A stretch of DNA of 64,000 nt from Anaerolineales bacterium (GCA_020850595.1 JADZEK010000069.1:1-64000); one strand, 5' to 3'; positions 35,615-44,653 are shown, numbered from the stretch's first letter. The notes: generated by a model not told the origin, from the sequence alone. A program made the numbers and translations.

Positions 35615-36808
35615 ATGACAACTTCACCTACCCCCTTCCAGGTTCTGGCTGTTATTCCCGCGCGCGGCGGCTCGAAGGGCGTGCCGCGCAAGAACGTCAT
35701 GCCCATGGCCGGCGAGCCGTTGCTGGCGCATATTGTGCGCGCGGCCCGCCAGGCTGCGACACTCACACGCGTGGTCGTCTCCACCGACGACGCCGAGATC
35801 GCCGGTGTGGCCCAGCGCTACGGGGCCGAGGTGGTCTGGCGACCAGCCGACATCAGCGGCGACACGGCTACTTCCGAGCAGGCGCTCCTCCACGCTCTCG
35901 ATCACCTGCGCCAGGCGGAGGGTTACGTTCCCGACATTCTGGTGTACCTGCAATGCACATCACCTCTGACCATGGCCGAGGATATAGATGGCGTGGTTGA
36001 CGCCCTCATTAGGAGCGGCGCCGACACGGCGTTGGCGGTCATGCCGTTTCATTATTTTATCTGGCACGGGCCTTGTGACGACGCGGCGGGTGTCAACCAC
36101 ATGAAACTGGTGCGCCCCCGGCGGCAAGATCGTGAGGCCCAATACTTGGAAGCAGGCGCTGTTGTTGTTATGCGAGTGCCAGGTTTTTTGAAGGAACAGC
36201 TCCGGTTCTATGGCCGCACGGCGCTCTATGAGATGCCCCCCGAGCGCTGTCTAGAAATTGACGAGCCGGCTGACGTGCTCATCGCCGAAGCCCGCTTGCG
36301 CGAGCGCCTTAAGCATACCCCCCTGGCGGCGCTGCCGTCACGACCATCTGCCGTCGTCTTCGATTTTGACGGCGTCTTCACGGACAACAAGGTCTACGTC
36401 TCAGAAACCGGCGCGGAAATGGTCGCTTGCTCCCGCAGCGATGGTTTTGGTTTGGCGGAACTGCGCGCACTCGGGCTCCCGCTGCTCGTCCTGTCAACCG
36501 AGGTTAACCCAGTGGTCGAACAACGCTGTCGGAAGCTGAATGTTCCTTGCTTGAGCGGACAGACCGACAAGGCGCTGGCGTTAGGCAAGTGGCTGGAAGA
36601 GAACAAGCTGGAGCCACTGTCTGTTATTTATGTTGGAAACGATATTAACGATCTCGGCTGCCTGAGGCTGGTAGGCGGCCCGGTGGCCGTGGCCGACAGT
36701 GTCCCCGAGGTTCTGCGAGCCGCGCGCCTGGTGCTAAGGGCTCCCGGCGGCCAGGGCGCCGTCCGCGAGCTATGCCGGCTGGTCGCCGCGCGCCTGGCCG
36801 GCCAGTAA
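35615..36808 (+). CDS. CMP-acylneuraminate-type cytidylyltransferase fused to a HAD phosphatase
   Basis: 397 residues from ATG 35615; ATG 35594, overlapping the previous stop, is an alternative. Residues about 10-235: CMP-sialate synthetase, 'VIPARGGSKGVPRKN' (CTP loop), 'ADISGDTATSEQALLHALDH', 'LQCTSPL' and a 'LEAGAVVVMR' segment. Residues about 245-397: KdsC-like C0 HAD phosphatase with all four motifs, 'DFDGVFTDN', 'LSTE', the Lys of 'QTDKALA' and 'VGNDINDLG'. It would activate a nonulosonic acid with CTP and probably dephosphorylate its 9-phosphate precursor. The architecture mirrors animal CMAS and some bacterial NeuA proteins. Next gene is the NeuB-type synthase, 15 nt away. Confidence 0.93.
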   Translation: MTTSPTPFQVLAVIPARGGSKGVPRKNVMPMAGEPLLAHIVRAARQAATLTRVVVSTDDAEIAGVAQRYGAEVVWRPADISGDTATSEQALLHALDHLRQAEGYVPDILVYLQCTSPLTMAEDIDGVVDALIRSGADTALAVMPFHYFIWHGPCDDAAGVNHMKLVRPRRQDREAQYLEAGAVVVMRVPGFLKEQLRFYGRTALYEMPPERCLEIDEPADVLIAEARLRERLKHTPLAALPSRPSAVVFDFDGVFTDNKVYVSETGAEMVACSRSDGFGLAELRALGLPLLVLSTEVNPVVEQRCRKLNVPCLSGQTDKALALGKWLEENKLEPLSVIYVGNDINDLGCLRLVGGPVAVADSVPEVLRAARLVLRAPGGQGAVRELCRLVAARLAGQ

Positions 36809-36823
36809 CGAGGAGACGGTTTG

Positions 36824-37897
36824 ATGGCCCCCGCAACTATTCAGATTGGCAACCGTGGGATTGGCGCTGATAGTCCCTGTTTTGTGATCGCCGAAATCGG
36901 TCATAACCATCAGGGCAGCCTGGAGCGCGCCAAGGAAATGTTGGTGGCCGCGCATGAGTGTGGCGTGGATGCCGTCAAGCTGCAAAAGCGCAACAACCGC
37001 CGCCTGTACACCCGGGCGATGTACAACAAGCCGTACGAAAACGAGAACAGCTATGGCGCCACCTATGGCGAGCATCGGGAGTATCTGGAGTTTGGCCAGG
37101 CCGAATACGAGGCCCTGGCCGAATTGGCCCATCAGCTCGGCTTGGAGTTCTTTGCGACGGCCTTTGACTTTGAAAGCGCCGATTTTCTTCAGGCGCTCGG
37201 CGTGCCAGCTTTCAAGATTGCCTCTGGCGACCTGAACAATGTGCCCCTGTTGCGCCATGTGGCGGGCTTTCAGAAGCCAATGATTGTTAGCACCGGCGGA
37301 GGCACTTTGGCCGACGTGCGGCGGGCCTACGAAGCCATCCTGCCGATCAATGCGCAGCTGTGCTTACTGCAGTGCACGGCCGCCTATCCGGCTGCCATGG
37401 AAGACCTTAACCTGCGCGTCATCCCGGCGTTCGAGCGCGAATTTCCAGCCGCTGTTATTGGCTTCTCTTCGCACGACAATGGCATCGCCATGCCATTGAT
37501 TGCTTATGCCCTCGGGGCGCGCGTTATTGAAAAGCACTTTACGCTCGACCGCGCCTGGAAGGGTACCGACCAAGCTTTCTCGCTGGAACGCCCCGGCATG
37601 CAGCGGCTCGTGCGCGATCTACACAACGCGCGCCGGGCCATGGGCGATGGTCTCAAGCTACCTCATCCGACTGAAATTGGCCCGCTACAGAAAATGGGCA
37701 AGAAGTTAGTTGCCGCCCGTGATCTGCCCGCGCAGCACCGTCTCGTACGCAGCGACATTGCCATCAAATCTCCGGCCGATGGCGGTTTGCCGCCTTACGA
37801 ACTCGATCACGTGATTGGACGAATTCTGACCAAGCCGGTGGCGGAAGATGACAACCTGGGCTGGGAAGCCCTGGCGCCGGCCGAGCCAGGGCAATAG
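36824..37897 (+). CDS. N-acetylneuraminate synthase-family enzyme (NeuB-like)
   Basis: 357 residues from ATG 36824, with AGGAGA seven bases upstream. A TIM-barrel starts 'CFVIAEIGHNHQGSLERAKE' and includes 'VDAVKLQKRNNR', 'FKIASGDLNNVPLL', 'LLQCTAAYP', 'GFSSHDNGI' and 'VIEKHFTLDR', all standard NeuB motifs. A C-terminal SAF/antifreeze-like domain begins at 'KLVAARDLP' and closes the dimer partner's active site. The enzyme condenses phosphoenolpyruvate with a six-carbon amino sugar (ManNAc, its 6-phosphate, or a bacillosamine-derived analogue) to form a nonulosonic acid. With the HAD-fused synthetase next door a phosphorylated route is plausible. No 2-epimerase (NeuC) is present in the window. 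Confidence 0.94.
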   Translation: MAPATIQIGNRGIGADSPCFVIAEIGHNHQGSLERAKEMLVAAHECGVDAVKLQKRNNRRLYTRAMYNKPYENENSYGATYGEHREYLEFGQAEYEALAELAHQLGLEFFATAFDFESADFLQALGVPAFKIASGDLNNVPLLRHVAGFQKPMIVSTGGGTLADVRRAYEAILPINAQLCLLQCTAAYPAAMEDLNLRVIPAFEREFPAAVIGFSSHDNGIAMPLIAYALGARVIEKHFTLDRAWKGTDQAFSLERPGMQRLVRDLHNARRAMGDGLKLPHPTEIGPLQKMGKKLVAARDLPAQHRLVRSDIAIKSPADGGLPPYELDHVIGRILTKPVAEDDNLGWEALAPAEPGQ

Positions 37898-37900
37898 CAT

Positions 37901-39466
37901 ATGACGCCTATCCTCCGCCACGTTCGGCGAGCGTTCCACCAGTTCCACCCCGCGCCGCGCGGCTTGCCCGAGAACTACAAGGCTGAATTCCCCCTGACTG
38001 CTCAAGCGTTTGAGCAGTTTGTGCGGCGATGCGACATGCGCACCAGCCCGTCGGGAGCCTCACGCGTTGGCATCGTCGTGCTGCCCTGGGTTTTAACGCC
38101 AATGCCGTGGTTTTCAATGGCCGTGGCGATAGGCCTGGCTCAGCGCGGCCGCGCGATCACCATAATCTGGGACGACACTCCCTTCCCCCGGCCTTCTCCC
38201 GAGTACGACACACAGCACGCCTTAATCGAACCAATGGTGGGGCGGTTGGCGTCGCGCTTTGCTGTCGTGTCGTTGAGCCAATTCGAGGCTGCCCCGGCGC
38301 GCGCCAGCGATGCTGAGCGCCTGCGCGCCCTGGCCACCCAGAACCTGACCTGGGAGTTGCGCGGCGGCCCACCTGTGGCGGCCGACCTGGAGCGGGCTGT
38401 TCACATCGAACGGCAGTTGGGGCTGGCGCTGGGGCGGCTCCGCACATTGTTTGCGCGCGAAGCATTTGACGGCGGTCTGATCGTCCCAGGCGGCGTGTAC
38501 AGCACCAGCGGCGTTCACTTATGGGCGGGGAGCGAAGCCGGGTGGCGGGTGGCAACTTTTGATGCCGGCGTCGGCTGGATCCAGACCTGCAATCGCGGTG
38601 TCGCTGCCCAACAGACGGATATTCCGCAGGCGTTTGCCGCGCTCAGCGCCCTTCCGCCTGAGCAGCTTGCTGCACTCCGGCAGGCCGCTAAGGTGGAGGT
38701 TTACGCCCGGCGCCAGGCCCGCGACCGCGCCAAGTTTCAGGCCGTGCGGGCCGGCGAGCTAGCCACGCCCCCGGCCGAGGTCATGCTCCCGCTGAATGTG
38801 GACTTTGACACCGCCGCGCTGGGGCGACATGCCCACTTCGACAGCACCGCCGATTGGATCACCAGCACAGTCAGCTATGTGCTGGAACACACTTCGCAGC
38901 GGGTAGCAGTCCGTCAGCATCCCGCGGAACGCCGGCCGATGGAACGCAGCCAATTCGATATCGGCCAACTGCTCGCCGCACGGTTTGGCGCCGAGCCGCG
39001 GCTCCAGTTTATCCCGGCTGACGCGCCTGTCAGCAGCTACGATTTGGTCGAGCAGGCTCAAACCGTGCTGCCGTTCGTATCAACCATCGGAATTGAGGCG
39101 GCTGCGTTGGGCAAGACCGTCTTGATCGCCGGCAACAGCTACTATGCTGGGTTAGGCTTTGTCTGGTCGGCTACTTCTCGCGCGGAATACTTCGATCTGC
39201 TCGGGGCGGCCTTGCAGGGCGCGTTGCCGCCTCTGGCCGACCAGACTAATCGTGCCTGGCTCTGCTATTACCTCACCCAGTTATGCAATCGTGTTTGGAC
39301 GCCGTTCACAGCCCAGCCCAGCGACTTTTGGCAATGGGTGCGGCGCGCACCACGCGCGCTCTATCAGGACCCGGCCGTTAGCGACCTCTTGACGGCGCTG
39401 GACAGCGATATTCCGCTGTCGCTGGTCCGACATCAGCGTTTTGCCGGCAAACGCACGCAAGCATAA
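37901..39466 (+). CDS. Capsule-biosynthesis-like protein, putative GT-B glycosyltransferase
   Basis: 521 residues, start 3 nt after the NeuB-like stop. No membrane segments. Two Rossmann-like halves are suggested: 'VGIVVLPWVLTPMPWFSMAV' near residue 57 and, C-terminally, 'VAVRQHPAERRPME' followed by 'EQAQTVLPFVSTIGIEAAALGK'. The 'HPxE' and 'STIGIEAAAxGK' pair is the pattern of capsular polysaccharide synthesis proteins (KpsC/KpsS-like and related transferases), where it binds a CMP-activated donor. By position it is a candidate nonulosonic-acid transferase, but I could not assign it to a precise family. Confidence 0.7.
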   Translation: MTPILRHVRRAFHQFHPAPRGLPENYKAEFPLTAQAFEQFVRRCDMRTSPSGASRVGIVVLPWVLTPMPWFSMAVAIGLAQRGRAITIIWDDTPFPRPSPEYDTQHALIEPMVGRLASRFAVVSLSQFEAAPARASDAERLRALATQNLTWELRGGPPVAADLERAVHIERQLGLALGRLRTLFAREAFDGGLIVPGGVYSTSGVHLWAGSEAGWRVATFDAGVGWIQTCNRGVAAQQTDIPQAFAALSALPPEQLAALRQAAKVEVYARRQARDRAKFQAVRAGELATPPAEVMLPLNVDFDTAALGRHAHFDSTADWITSTVSYVLEHTSQRVAVRQHPAERRPMERSQFDIGQLLAARFGAEPRLQFIPADAPVSSYDLVEQAQTVLPFVSTIGIEAAALGKTVLIAGNSYYAGLGFVWSATSRAEYFDLLGAALQGALPPLADQTNRAWLCYYLTQLCNRVWTPFTAQPSDFWQWVRRAPRALYQDPAVSDLLTALDSDIPLSLVRHQRFAGKRTQA

Positions 39467-39495
39467 TTACTGGTCTCATCCTCTTGCGGGTCAAT

Positions 39496-40788
39496 ATGAC
39501 GCTGTCGAAACGTTTGCAGAAACTCTTCCACCGGGTCCGCCAGGAGGGACTGGCGAGCTTGCCAGGCTGGGCCTGGCGGTGGCTCTATTGGAACATTGGC
39601 CTGTATCGCCTCCGGAGCGACTTTACCGATTGGCCCCCAGCTCTGTATGACCGCGTGCGCCGCCGCACCGACTTGCCGGTCTGCGATGATATCAGCGCCT
39701 GGTGCGCCCAGCACCCGGGCGCTCTCTACCAAGTGGTATCTGGCCGTCGGGCGGTGCGCCGCGTCGCGCCGCGCACGCTCGAGCCCAGCGTAGACCCTTC
39801 GTTCGCGAGCTTGCTCGAGCTCGAGGCGCCTGAGCGGGCGCTGGTCGCTATCCCCGGCGCGCGCGTGATAGGGCCGAACGGCTTAGCGCTGCTACCTGAC
39901 GGGCAATTTGTTGGCGAATTGGTCGCGCTGACGCCGGCTGGCCGCCGCAACATGTTGGCCGAGGAGGCCACCATTACCCAATTGGCGCCGCCACCGGACC
40001 GGCGGCTCGCCGGGGATTACTGTCTGTTGAGCGCCCTGGGCTGGCCTAACTACTACCACTGGAACCACGACGTTATCATGCGCATGGCGACGGTCATGCC
40101 GCACTTGTCGCCTGGGATGCGCTTCCTCGTCCCAACTCCGCTCAAGCCGTTTCACTTTGAGTCATTGAGTATGCTCGGCATCGATCGCGACCGCCTGACT
40201 GACTTCGACGGACAAGCGCCAATCGAAGTTGAGCGGCTGTGGTTCAGCACCCCACTTCACAAAACCCAAATTACGTCTCCCGAATACGCCGGATGGTTTC
40301 GCCAAGTGGCCGTGGCCCGCTGGGGCGGCGTGCCGGCGGCCCCCCACCGTCGCATCTATCTTGTCCGGCCTCCGTCACTCGACACCCATTACCGAGTAAC
40401 CAATGACGAAGAGGTGCAGTCTTATCTGACACGGCGTGGGTTTGAACTGTGCGCGCCTTACTCTCTCAGCTTGCCCGAGCAGGCGCGTCTGTTCGCCGAG
40501 GCCCAGATCATCATTGGCACGGGCACCGGACTGACCAACATGGTCTATGCCCCGCCCGGCGCACAAATTGTGCAGTTTCAAGAGCCCAGCAAGATCGTCC
40601 ATGCCTTGTGGACTTTGAGCGAGGCGCTTGGTCACGCCTATTGGTACTTGTTGGGCGACACGGTGGCCAATCCTGATCCCCGCCAGAGTTTGCCCGACAT
40701 TTATGTGCCACTCGCGAAGCTCTCGACAACCTTGGATCACGTACTGACGGCCGCGGCCGTACAGCCGGCTTCTGGCCTAGTCCGTTGA
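39496..40788 (+). CDS. Glycosyltransferase family 61 protein
   Basis: 430 residues from ATG 39496; TTG 39484 is in frame. Family features: 'LLSALGWPNYYHWNHDVIMRM' near residue 180, and C-terminally 'IYLVRPPS', 'LSLPEQARLFAEAQIIIGTGTG' and 'LTNMVYAPPGAQIVQFQEPS', the GT61/DUF563 core. Members add xylose, GlcNAc or other sugars to polysaccharides or glycoproteins. No membrane helix. It ends the less GC-rich sub-block; a 200-nt gap separates it from the next gene. Confidence 0.87.
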   Translation: MTLSKRLQKLFHRVRQEGLASLPGWAWRWLYWNIGLYRLRSDFTDWPPALYDRVRRRTDLPVCDDISAWCAQHPGALYQVVSGRRAVRRVAPRTLEPSVDPSFASLLELEAPERALVAIPGARVIGPNGLALLPDGQFVGELVALTPAGRRNMLAEEATITQLAPPPDRRLAGDYCLLSALGWPNYYHWNHDVIMRMATVMPHLSPGMRFLVPTPLKPFHFESLSMLGIDRDRLTDFDGQAPIEVERLWFSTPLHKTQITSPEYAGWFRQVAVARWGGVPAAPHRRIYLVRPPSLDTHYRVTNDEEVQSYLTRRGFELCAPYSLSLPEQARLFAEAQIIIGTGTGLTNMVYAPPGAQIVQFQEPSKIVHALWTLSEALGHAYWYLLGDTVANPDPRQSLPDIYVPLAKLSTTLDHVLTAAAVQPASGLVR

Positions 40789-40992
40789 ACGGCCGGCTCT
40801 CGGTTGACCCACCCGGGATCAACCACAAGTTAGAGAATGCCAGACCCCGGTGACACGCCCAGGCAGCCCGGCCGCTACCCCGGCTTGGACCTGATCTGCG
40901 ACGGCATCTTACACGGAACTCCTTTTATCTATCCGGCGGAGTTGGAATTCAGCCCGGCGGCGGCCTGAGGTTCCAAGAGAGCTGACACCGTG
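40789..40992 (+). other. Intergenic gap between the two halves of the locus, with a possible 43-codon ORF
   Basis: About 204 nt. GGTTGA (40803-40808) and TCAACC (40819-40824) form a small hairpin, and TTGACC at 40804 could be a -35, but no good -10 follows. An ATG at 40837 opens 43 codons to a TGA at 40966-40968 (includes 'LDLICDGILHGTPFIYPAEL'). It has no clear ribosome binding site and no family I recognise, and could be a gene remnant. Confidence 0.3.
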
Positions 40993-41880
40993 ATGCGCAT
41001 ACGCAAAATCGCCACGCAGCTTGCCAACGCCGTGCTGCGCCCGCTGGGGGGCGAGGTGGTCCGGGCGGGCCTGGTCGGCGCGCGGGCCGATGAAATCAAC
41101 GCTCTGCGCGCCGAGCTGGCGGCACGGCAAGCGGCGCTGGAACTGGAAACCGATCGCGCCGCCGACGACGCTGTGCAAACCGCCTTGGCGCTCGCGCCGG
41201 AGCGGTTGCCTACCCTGCGGCCCGAAACCACGCCTTTGGCCGCGGCGATTGAAGCCGCGCCGCGCCCCGAACCGCGCGCGATCTTCACACTCAACGGCCA
41301 GCTACTGCCGTGCTGGCAAGACAGCGATGTGGGCTTGTATGACGACTGGCTGCTCCATCCGCGTAATTACCCGGTTTACTTTGCCCTCTTTCAGCAGTTG
41401 AGCGCCGGGCGCGCCAGCCTGCGCTTGTTGGAAATCGGCGTGCGCACCGGTTACCTGGGGGCGACGTTTGCCCAGGCCGTGTCGGTCCCGGGGTACTACG
41501 TGGGCGTGGACCCCAACCAATATATGGCCAACGGGCTGGATTTCGCCGCAGCAACTTTTCGCCGCTTGCGAGAGGCCCGGCCGGGCTTCGACTATGCCCT
41601 GTGGGAAGGCTTCTCCTGGCGGCGCAGCACGCAGAAGAGCCTGGAGCATTGCGGGCCATACGACCTCGTTCACATTGACGGCGACCATAGCCTGACGGGT
41701 AAACTGGTTGATCTTGATCTGGCACGCCGCGTGCTGATGCCGGGGGGGTTGGTGCTGGTGGACGACTTCGACCACCACCCACCCGTCGCCGAGGCTATCC
41801 GCCGAGCCATGGCGTTGGGCTGGTACCGGCGGTGCACCTACCTGGCCACCATGCGCGGGCTGGCGCTGCTCGAGCCGTAA
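40993..41880 (+). CDS. Class I SAM-dependent methyltransferase (Methyltransf_24-like)
   Basis: 295 residues from ATG 40993; GTG at 40990 is adjacent. An approximately 100-residue N-terminal part with a Glu/Ala/Arg-rich helix ('ADEINALRAELAARQAALEL') precedes the Rossmann domain: motif I 'LRLLEIGVRTGYLG', acidic loop 'YYVGVDPNQY', 'YDLVHIDGDHSLTGKLVDLD' and 'LMPGGLVLVDDFDHH'. The 'HIDGDHS' plus 'DDF' pattern is that of Methyltransf_24 enzymes, often sugar or glycan methyltransferases in surface loci. It could cap the chain end recognised by the Wzt domain (inference). Its TAA overlaps the next ATG by one base. Confidence 0.87.
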   Translation: MRIRKIATQLANAVLRPLGGEVVRAGLVGARADEINALRAELAARQAALELETDRAADDAVQTALALAPERLPTLRPETTPLAAAIEAAPRPEPRAIFTLNGQLLPCWQDSDVGLYDDWLLHPRNYPVYFALFQQLSAGRASLRLLEIGVRTGYLGATFAQAVSVPGYYVGVDPNQYMANGLDFAAATFRRLREARPGFDYALWEGFSWRRSTQKSLEHCGPYDLVHIDGDHSLTGKLVDLDLARRVLMPGGLVLVDDFDHHPPVAEAIRRAMALGWYRRCTYLATMRGLALLEP

Positions 41881-43151
41881 TGCGCATCGCCATTTGGCAC
41901 AACTTGCCCAGCGGCGGCGGCAAGCGCGCCCTGTATCAGCAGGTTGAGGGGCTGCTGGCGCGCGGGCACACAGTGGAGGCCTGGTGCCCGGCCCAGGCTA
42001 ACCAGGACTTCCTGCCGCTGAGTCAGTTGGTCCAAGAGCATGTCTTGCCCTGCCCGCCGGTGGCGTGGCGCCCAGAGGTCGTGCGCAGCGGGCTGAGGCG
42101 CATTTTTCTGCACTACAAGAACACGCGGCACGTGCTGGGCGTGATGGACGCCCATGCGCGCCAGGCGGCGGCGGAGATCACGGCGGGCCGGTTCGATGTG
42201 CTGCTGGCGCATCCCTGCCAGCAGTTGCGCGTGCCGGCTATCGGCCGCTACGTGCGCGGGCCGCGGGTGCTGTATTTGCAGGAGCCTTACCGCCAGTTGT
42301 ACGAAGCCGCCCCGCGTCTGCCGTGGGTGGCGGATGATTGGGAGCCGCGTTACTGGCGGTCGCCGCAGGCCGCGGCGCGCTTCGTGCGCGATGCGCTGGG
42401 CGTGCAGGCGCTGCGGCTGGCGGCGCGGGAGGAGTTGGCCAGCGTGCGGGCGTTTGACCGCGTGCTGGTCAATTCGCTGTTCAGCCGCGAAAGCCTGCTC
42501 CGCGCCTACGGCGTGGCGGCTCAAGTGTGCTACTTGGGGCTAGATGCTGAGCGGTTTCGGCCGAGTGGCGCGCCGCGTGAGCGGCTGGTCGTCAGCCTGG
42601 GCGCGCTGCACCCCACCAAGCGGGTGGACCTGGCGGTGCGGACGGTGGCGGCGATTGCGCCCGCGCAGCGCCCGCCTTTAGTGTGGGTCGCCAACTTCGC
42701 GGATGTCGTTTACCAGCAAGGCGTCGAAGCACTCGCCAAGGAGTTAGGCGTGAGTCTCACGGTTTACCTGGGCGTGGATGATGCGGCCGTGGTGGGCTGG
42801 CTCAGCCGCGCCGCGGTGATGCTGTACACGCCGCGGCTAGAACCGTTTGGCTTTGCGCCGCTGGAAGCGAATGCTTGCGAGACGCCGGTGGTGGCCGTGG
42901 CCGAGGGCGGCGTACGCGAGACGGTGCAAGACGGCGTGAACGGGCGGCTGCTGGAGAGCGATGACCCCGCGGCGCTGGGCGCAGCGCTGCTGGCGCTGCT
43001 CGACGACCCGCCCCAGGCCCGCCGGCTGGGTGTGGCCGGACGGCAGCGGGTGCTCGATCACTGGCAGTGGTCACGTTCCGTGGAGGCGTTGGAGCAGGCG
43101 CTGGACGGCTGCGCGCGCGCGGGCCGCGGGCCGCAGGGAGGGCGCGCCTGA
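41880..43151 (+). CDS. Glycosyltransferase family 4 (GT-B)
   Basis: 423 residues. 'IAIWHNLPSGGGKRALYQQV' is the N-terminal GT4 loop. The C-terminal domain has 'VVSLGALHPTKRVDL' and the donor-site 'EPFGFAPLEANACETPVVAV' (E-x7-E). The donor would be a nucleotide sugar and the acceptor the growing lipid-linked glycan on the cytoplasmic face. The start overlaps the methyltransferase stop by one base. The final 84 nt overlap the longest reading of the next gene. Confidence 0.92.
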   Translation: MRIAIWHNLPSGGGKRALYQQVEGLLARGHTVEAWCPAQANQDFLPLSQLVQEHVLPCPPVAWRPEVVRSGLRRIFLHYKNTRHVLGVMDAHARQAAAEITAGRFDVLLAHPCQQLRVPAIGRYVRGPRVLYLQEPYRQLYEAAPRLPWVADDWEPRYWRSPQAAARFVRDALGVQALRLAAREELASVRAFDRVLVNSLFSRESLLRAYGVAAQVCYLGLDAERFRPSGAPRERLVVSLGALHPTKRVDLAVRTVAAIAPAQRPPLVWVANFADVVYQQGVEALAKELGVSLTVYLGVDDAAVVGWLSRAAVMLYTPRLEPFGFAPLEANACETPVVAVAEGGVRETVQDGVNGRLLESDDPAALGAALLALLDDPPQARRLGVAGRQRVLDHWQWSRSVEALEQALDGCARAGRGPQGGRA

Positions 43152-44653
43152 TCGCTCGGCCGGCCTTCCCGGCCCAACGGACCTGGCGCGAGTTCGGCAT
43201 CGGGCTATGCGTCGGCCTGATCGTCCTGGGCTATGCGCTGCTGACGATGAGCGGCCATCAATACTCCAGTGATGGTTTTGTGACCTTCCAATCGGCGCGG
43301 GTGCTCCTTACCGACGGCCGCCTGACGTTCGATCCTCCTCTGCGCTGGGGCAGCCAGATCATCGCGGCCAGCAAATACGGCATCGGCATGTCGCTGGCGT
43401 ATCTGCTCTACTTAGTGCCGCTCCGGCAATTGCGGCCCGATCTGTTTGTCCAGACGTTTGACCCGCAAATGGCGTATGATCAGCGCCTGCTCTTCAACGA
43501 GTTGTATCTTTACTCATCCACCTTGAACGCGCTGGTCGTGGCGGGCGTTGCGGTGGTCACCTACCTGACGGCGCGCGAACTGCGGTTGAGTTCCGGCTGG
43601 GCAGTCGTGGCCGCGTTGATCGTCGGTTTGGCCTCCCCGCTGGCTGTGTATGCGCGGCTTGATTTCGCCCAGCCGTTGATCACCTTATGTCTCATGGCGG
43701 CGTTGTGGCTCTGGCTCCGGGCGCGAGATAACCCCAGCGGGCTGGTAGCGCTAAGCGCCGGGCTGATCATGGCCGCCGGGGTGCTCACCCGGTTTGATTT
43801 TATTGTGGTCAGCGTGCCGGCGCTGTTGGTTCTGGCTTTGTGGCCGCTGCTGTCAGCCAAGCCGGCCGAGCGCCGGCGGCGCCTGCGCGGGCTAACCCTC
43901 GCTGCCCTGGCTGTCGGCGCGGCGCTAGCGGTCGTGCTCGGCCTAAACCTGCTGAAGTTCGGTTCAGCCACGGCCTTCGGTTATCCAAATGCCTGGAACT
44001 CAACGCTGGAACCGGTGCTGCAAGCCCTGGTCGGGCATCTCGTCAGTCCCGGGGCGGGCATCCTGTGGTACTTTCCCGTGGTGACGCTGCTGCCGGTAGC
44101 GTTGCCCGGCTTTGTCGCGCACCGCCCGCGCGTGGGGTTAGTGTTGGTACTGCTGCTGGTCAGTTATCTGCTGCTCTACAGCGTCTGGCGCAATTGGCCC
44201 GGCGGCTACGCCTGGGGGCCGCGCTTCTTAGTGCCGCTGGTGCCGCTGATGACGCTGGCCGGCGTGTATTGGGCGGCTGCCGGCGCGCAGCGTTGGCAGC
44301 GCTGGTGGCTAGGGGGCGCGGCCGGGGCTAGCTGGTTGGTGAGCCTGAACGGTATCCTGTTCTCTTTTCTCGATCTGTTCTCGACCTGTGGCTGCTTGAA
44401 CCAGGGGCCCGTGGGCAGCGAGCGCTTTACGTGGGCCGGGTCGAACTTGCTCGCGGGCTGGAACTTCCCCGTTGAATGGCACCGCGCCAGTATGGTGCAG
44501 GCTTTTGATCTGCTCTGGCTCAGGGTACTCGTGGGCAGCGTTAGCGCAGCCATTGCGATTGTGGCGCTGACGGCCCTGATCGTGGCGGCGGGGTTGGGCC
44601 TGAACTGCCTCCTCCGCGCCGAGCGCCAAACGCGGGCGCCCATGTATGACTGA
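43067..44653 (+). CDS. Multi-pass membrane protein, putative GT-C glycosyltransferase
   Basis: 528 residues from GTG 43067, the only standard start codon before the first membrane helix. The true start may be a CTG at 43148: AGGGAGG (43135-43141) is 6 nt before it, it overlaps the previous stop as CTGA, and it would give 501 residues beginning 'IARPAFPAQRTWREFG'. About ten membrane segments. The first outer loop contains 'MSGHQYSSDGFVTFQSARVL' with an Asp, in the GT-C manner, and there is a C-terminal 'CGCLNQG' loop. Probably transfers sugars from polyprenyl-phosphate donors on the outer face; family assignment not certain. The WbsX gene overlaps its end by 8 nt. Confidence 0.8.
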   Translation: MVTFRGGVGAGAGRLRARGPRAAGRARLIARPAFPAQRTWREFGIGLCVGLIVLGYALLTMSGHQYSSDGFVTFQSARVLLTDGRLTFDPPLRWGSQIIAASKYGIGMSLAYLLYLVPLRQLRPDLFVQTFDPQMAYDQRLLFNELYLYSSTLNALVVAGVAVVTYLTARELRLSSGWAVVAALIVGLASPLAVYARLDFAQPLITLCLMAALWLWLRARDNPSGLVALSAGLIMAAGVLTRFDFIVVSVPALLVLALWPLLSAKPAERRRRLRGLTLAALAVGAALAVVLGLNLLKFGSATAFGYPNAWNSTLEPVLQALVGHLVSPGAGILWYFPVVTLLPVALPGFVAHRPRVGLVLVLLLVSYLLLYSVWRNWPGGYAWGPRFLVPLVPLMTLAGVYWAAAGAQRWQRWWLGGAAGASWLVSLNGILFSFLDLFSTCGCLNQGPVGSERFTWAGSNLLAGWNFPVEWHRASMVQAFDLLWLRVLVGSVSAAIAIVALTALIVAAGLGLNCLLRAERQTRAPMYD

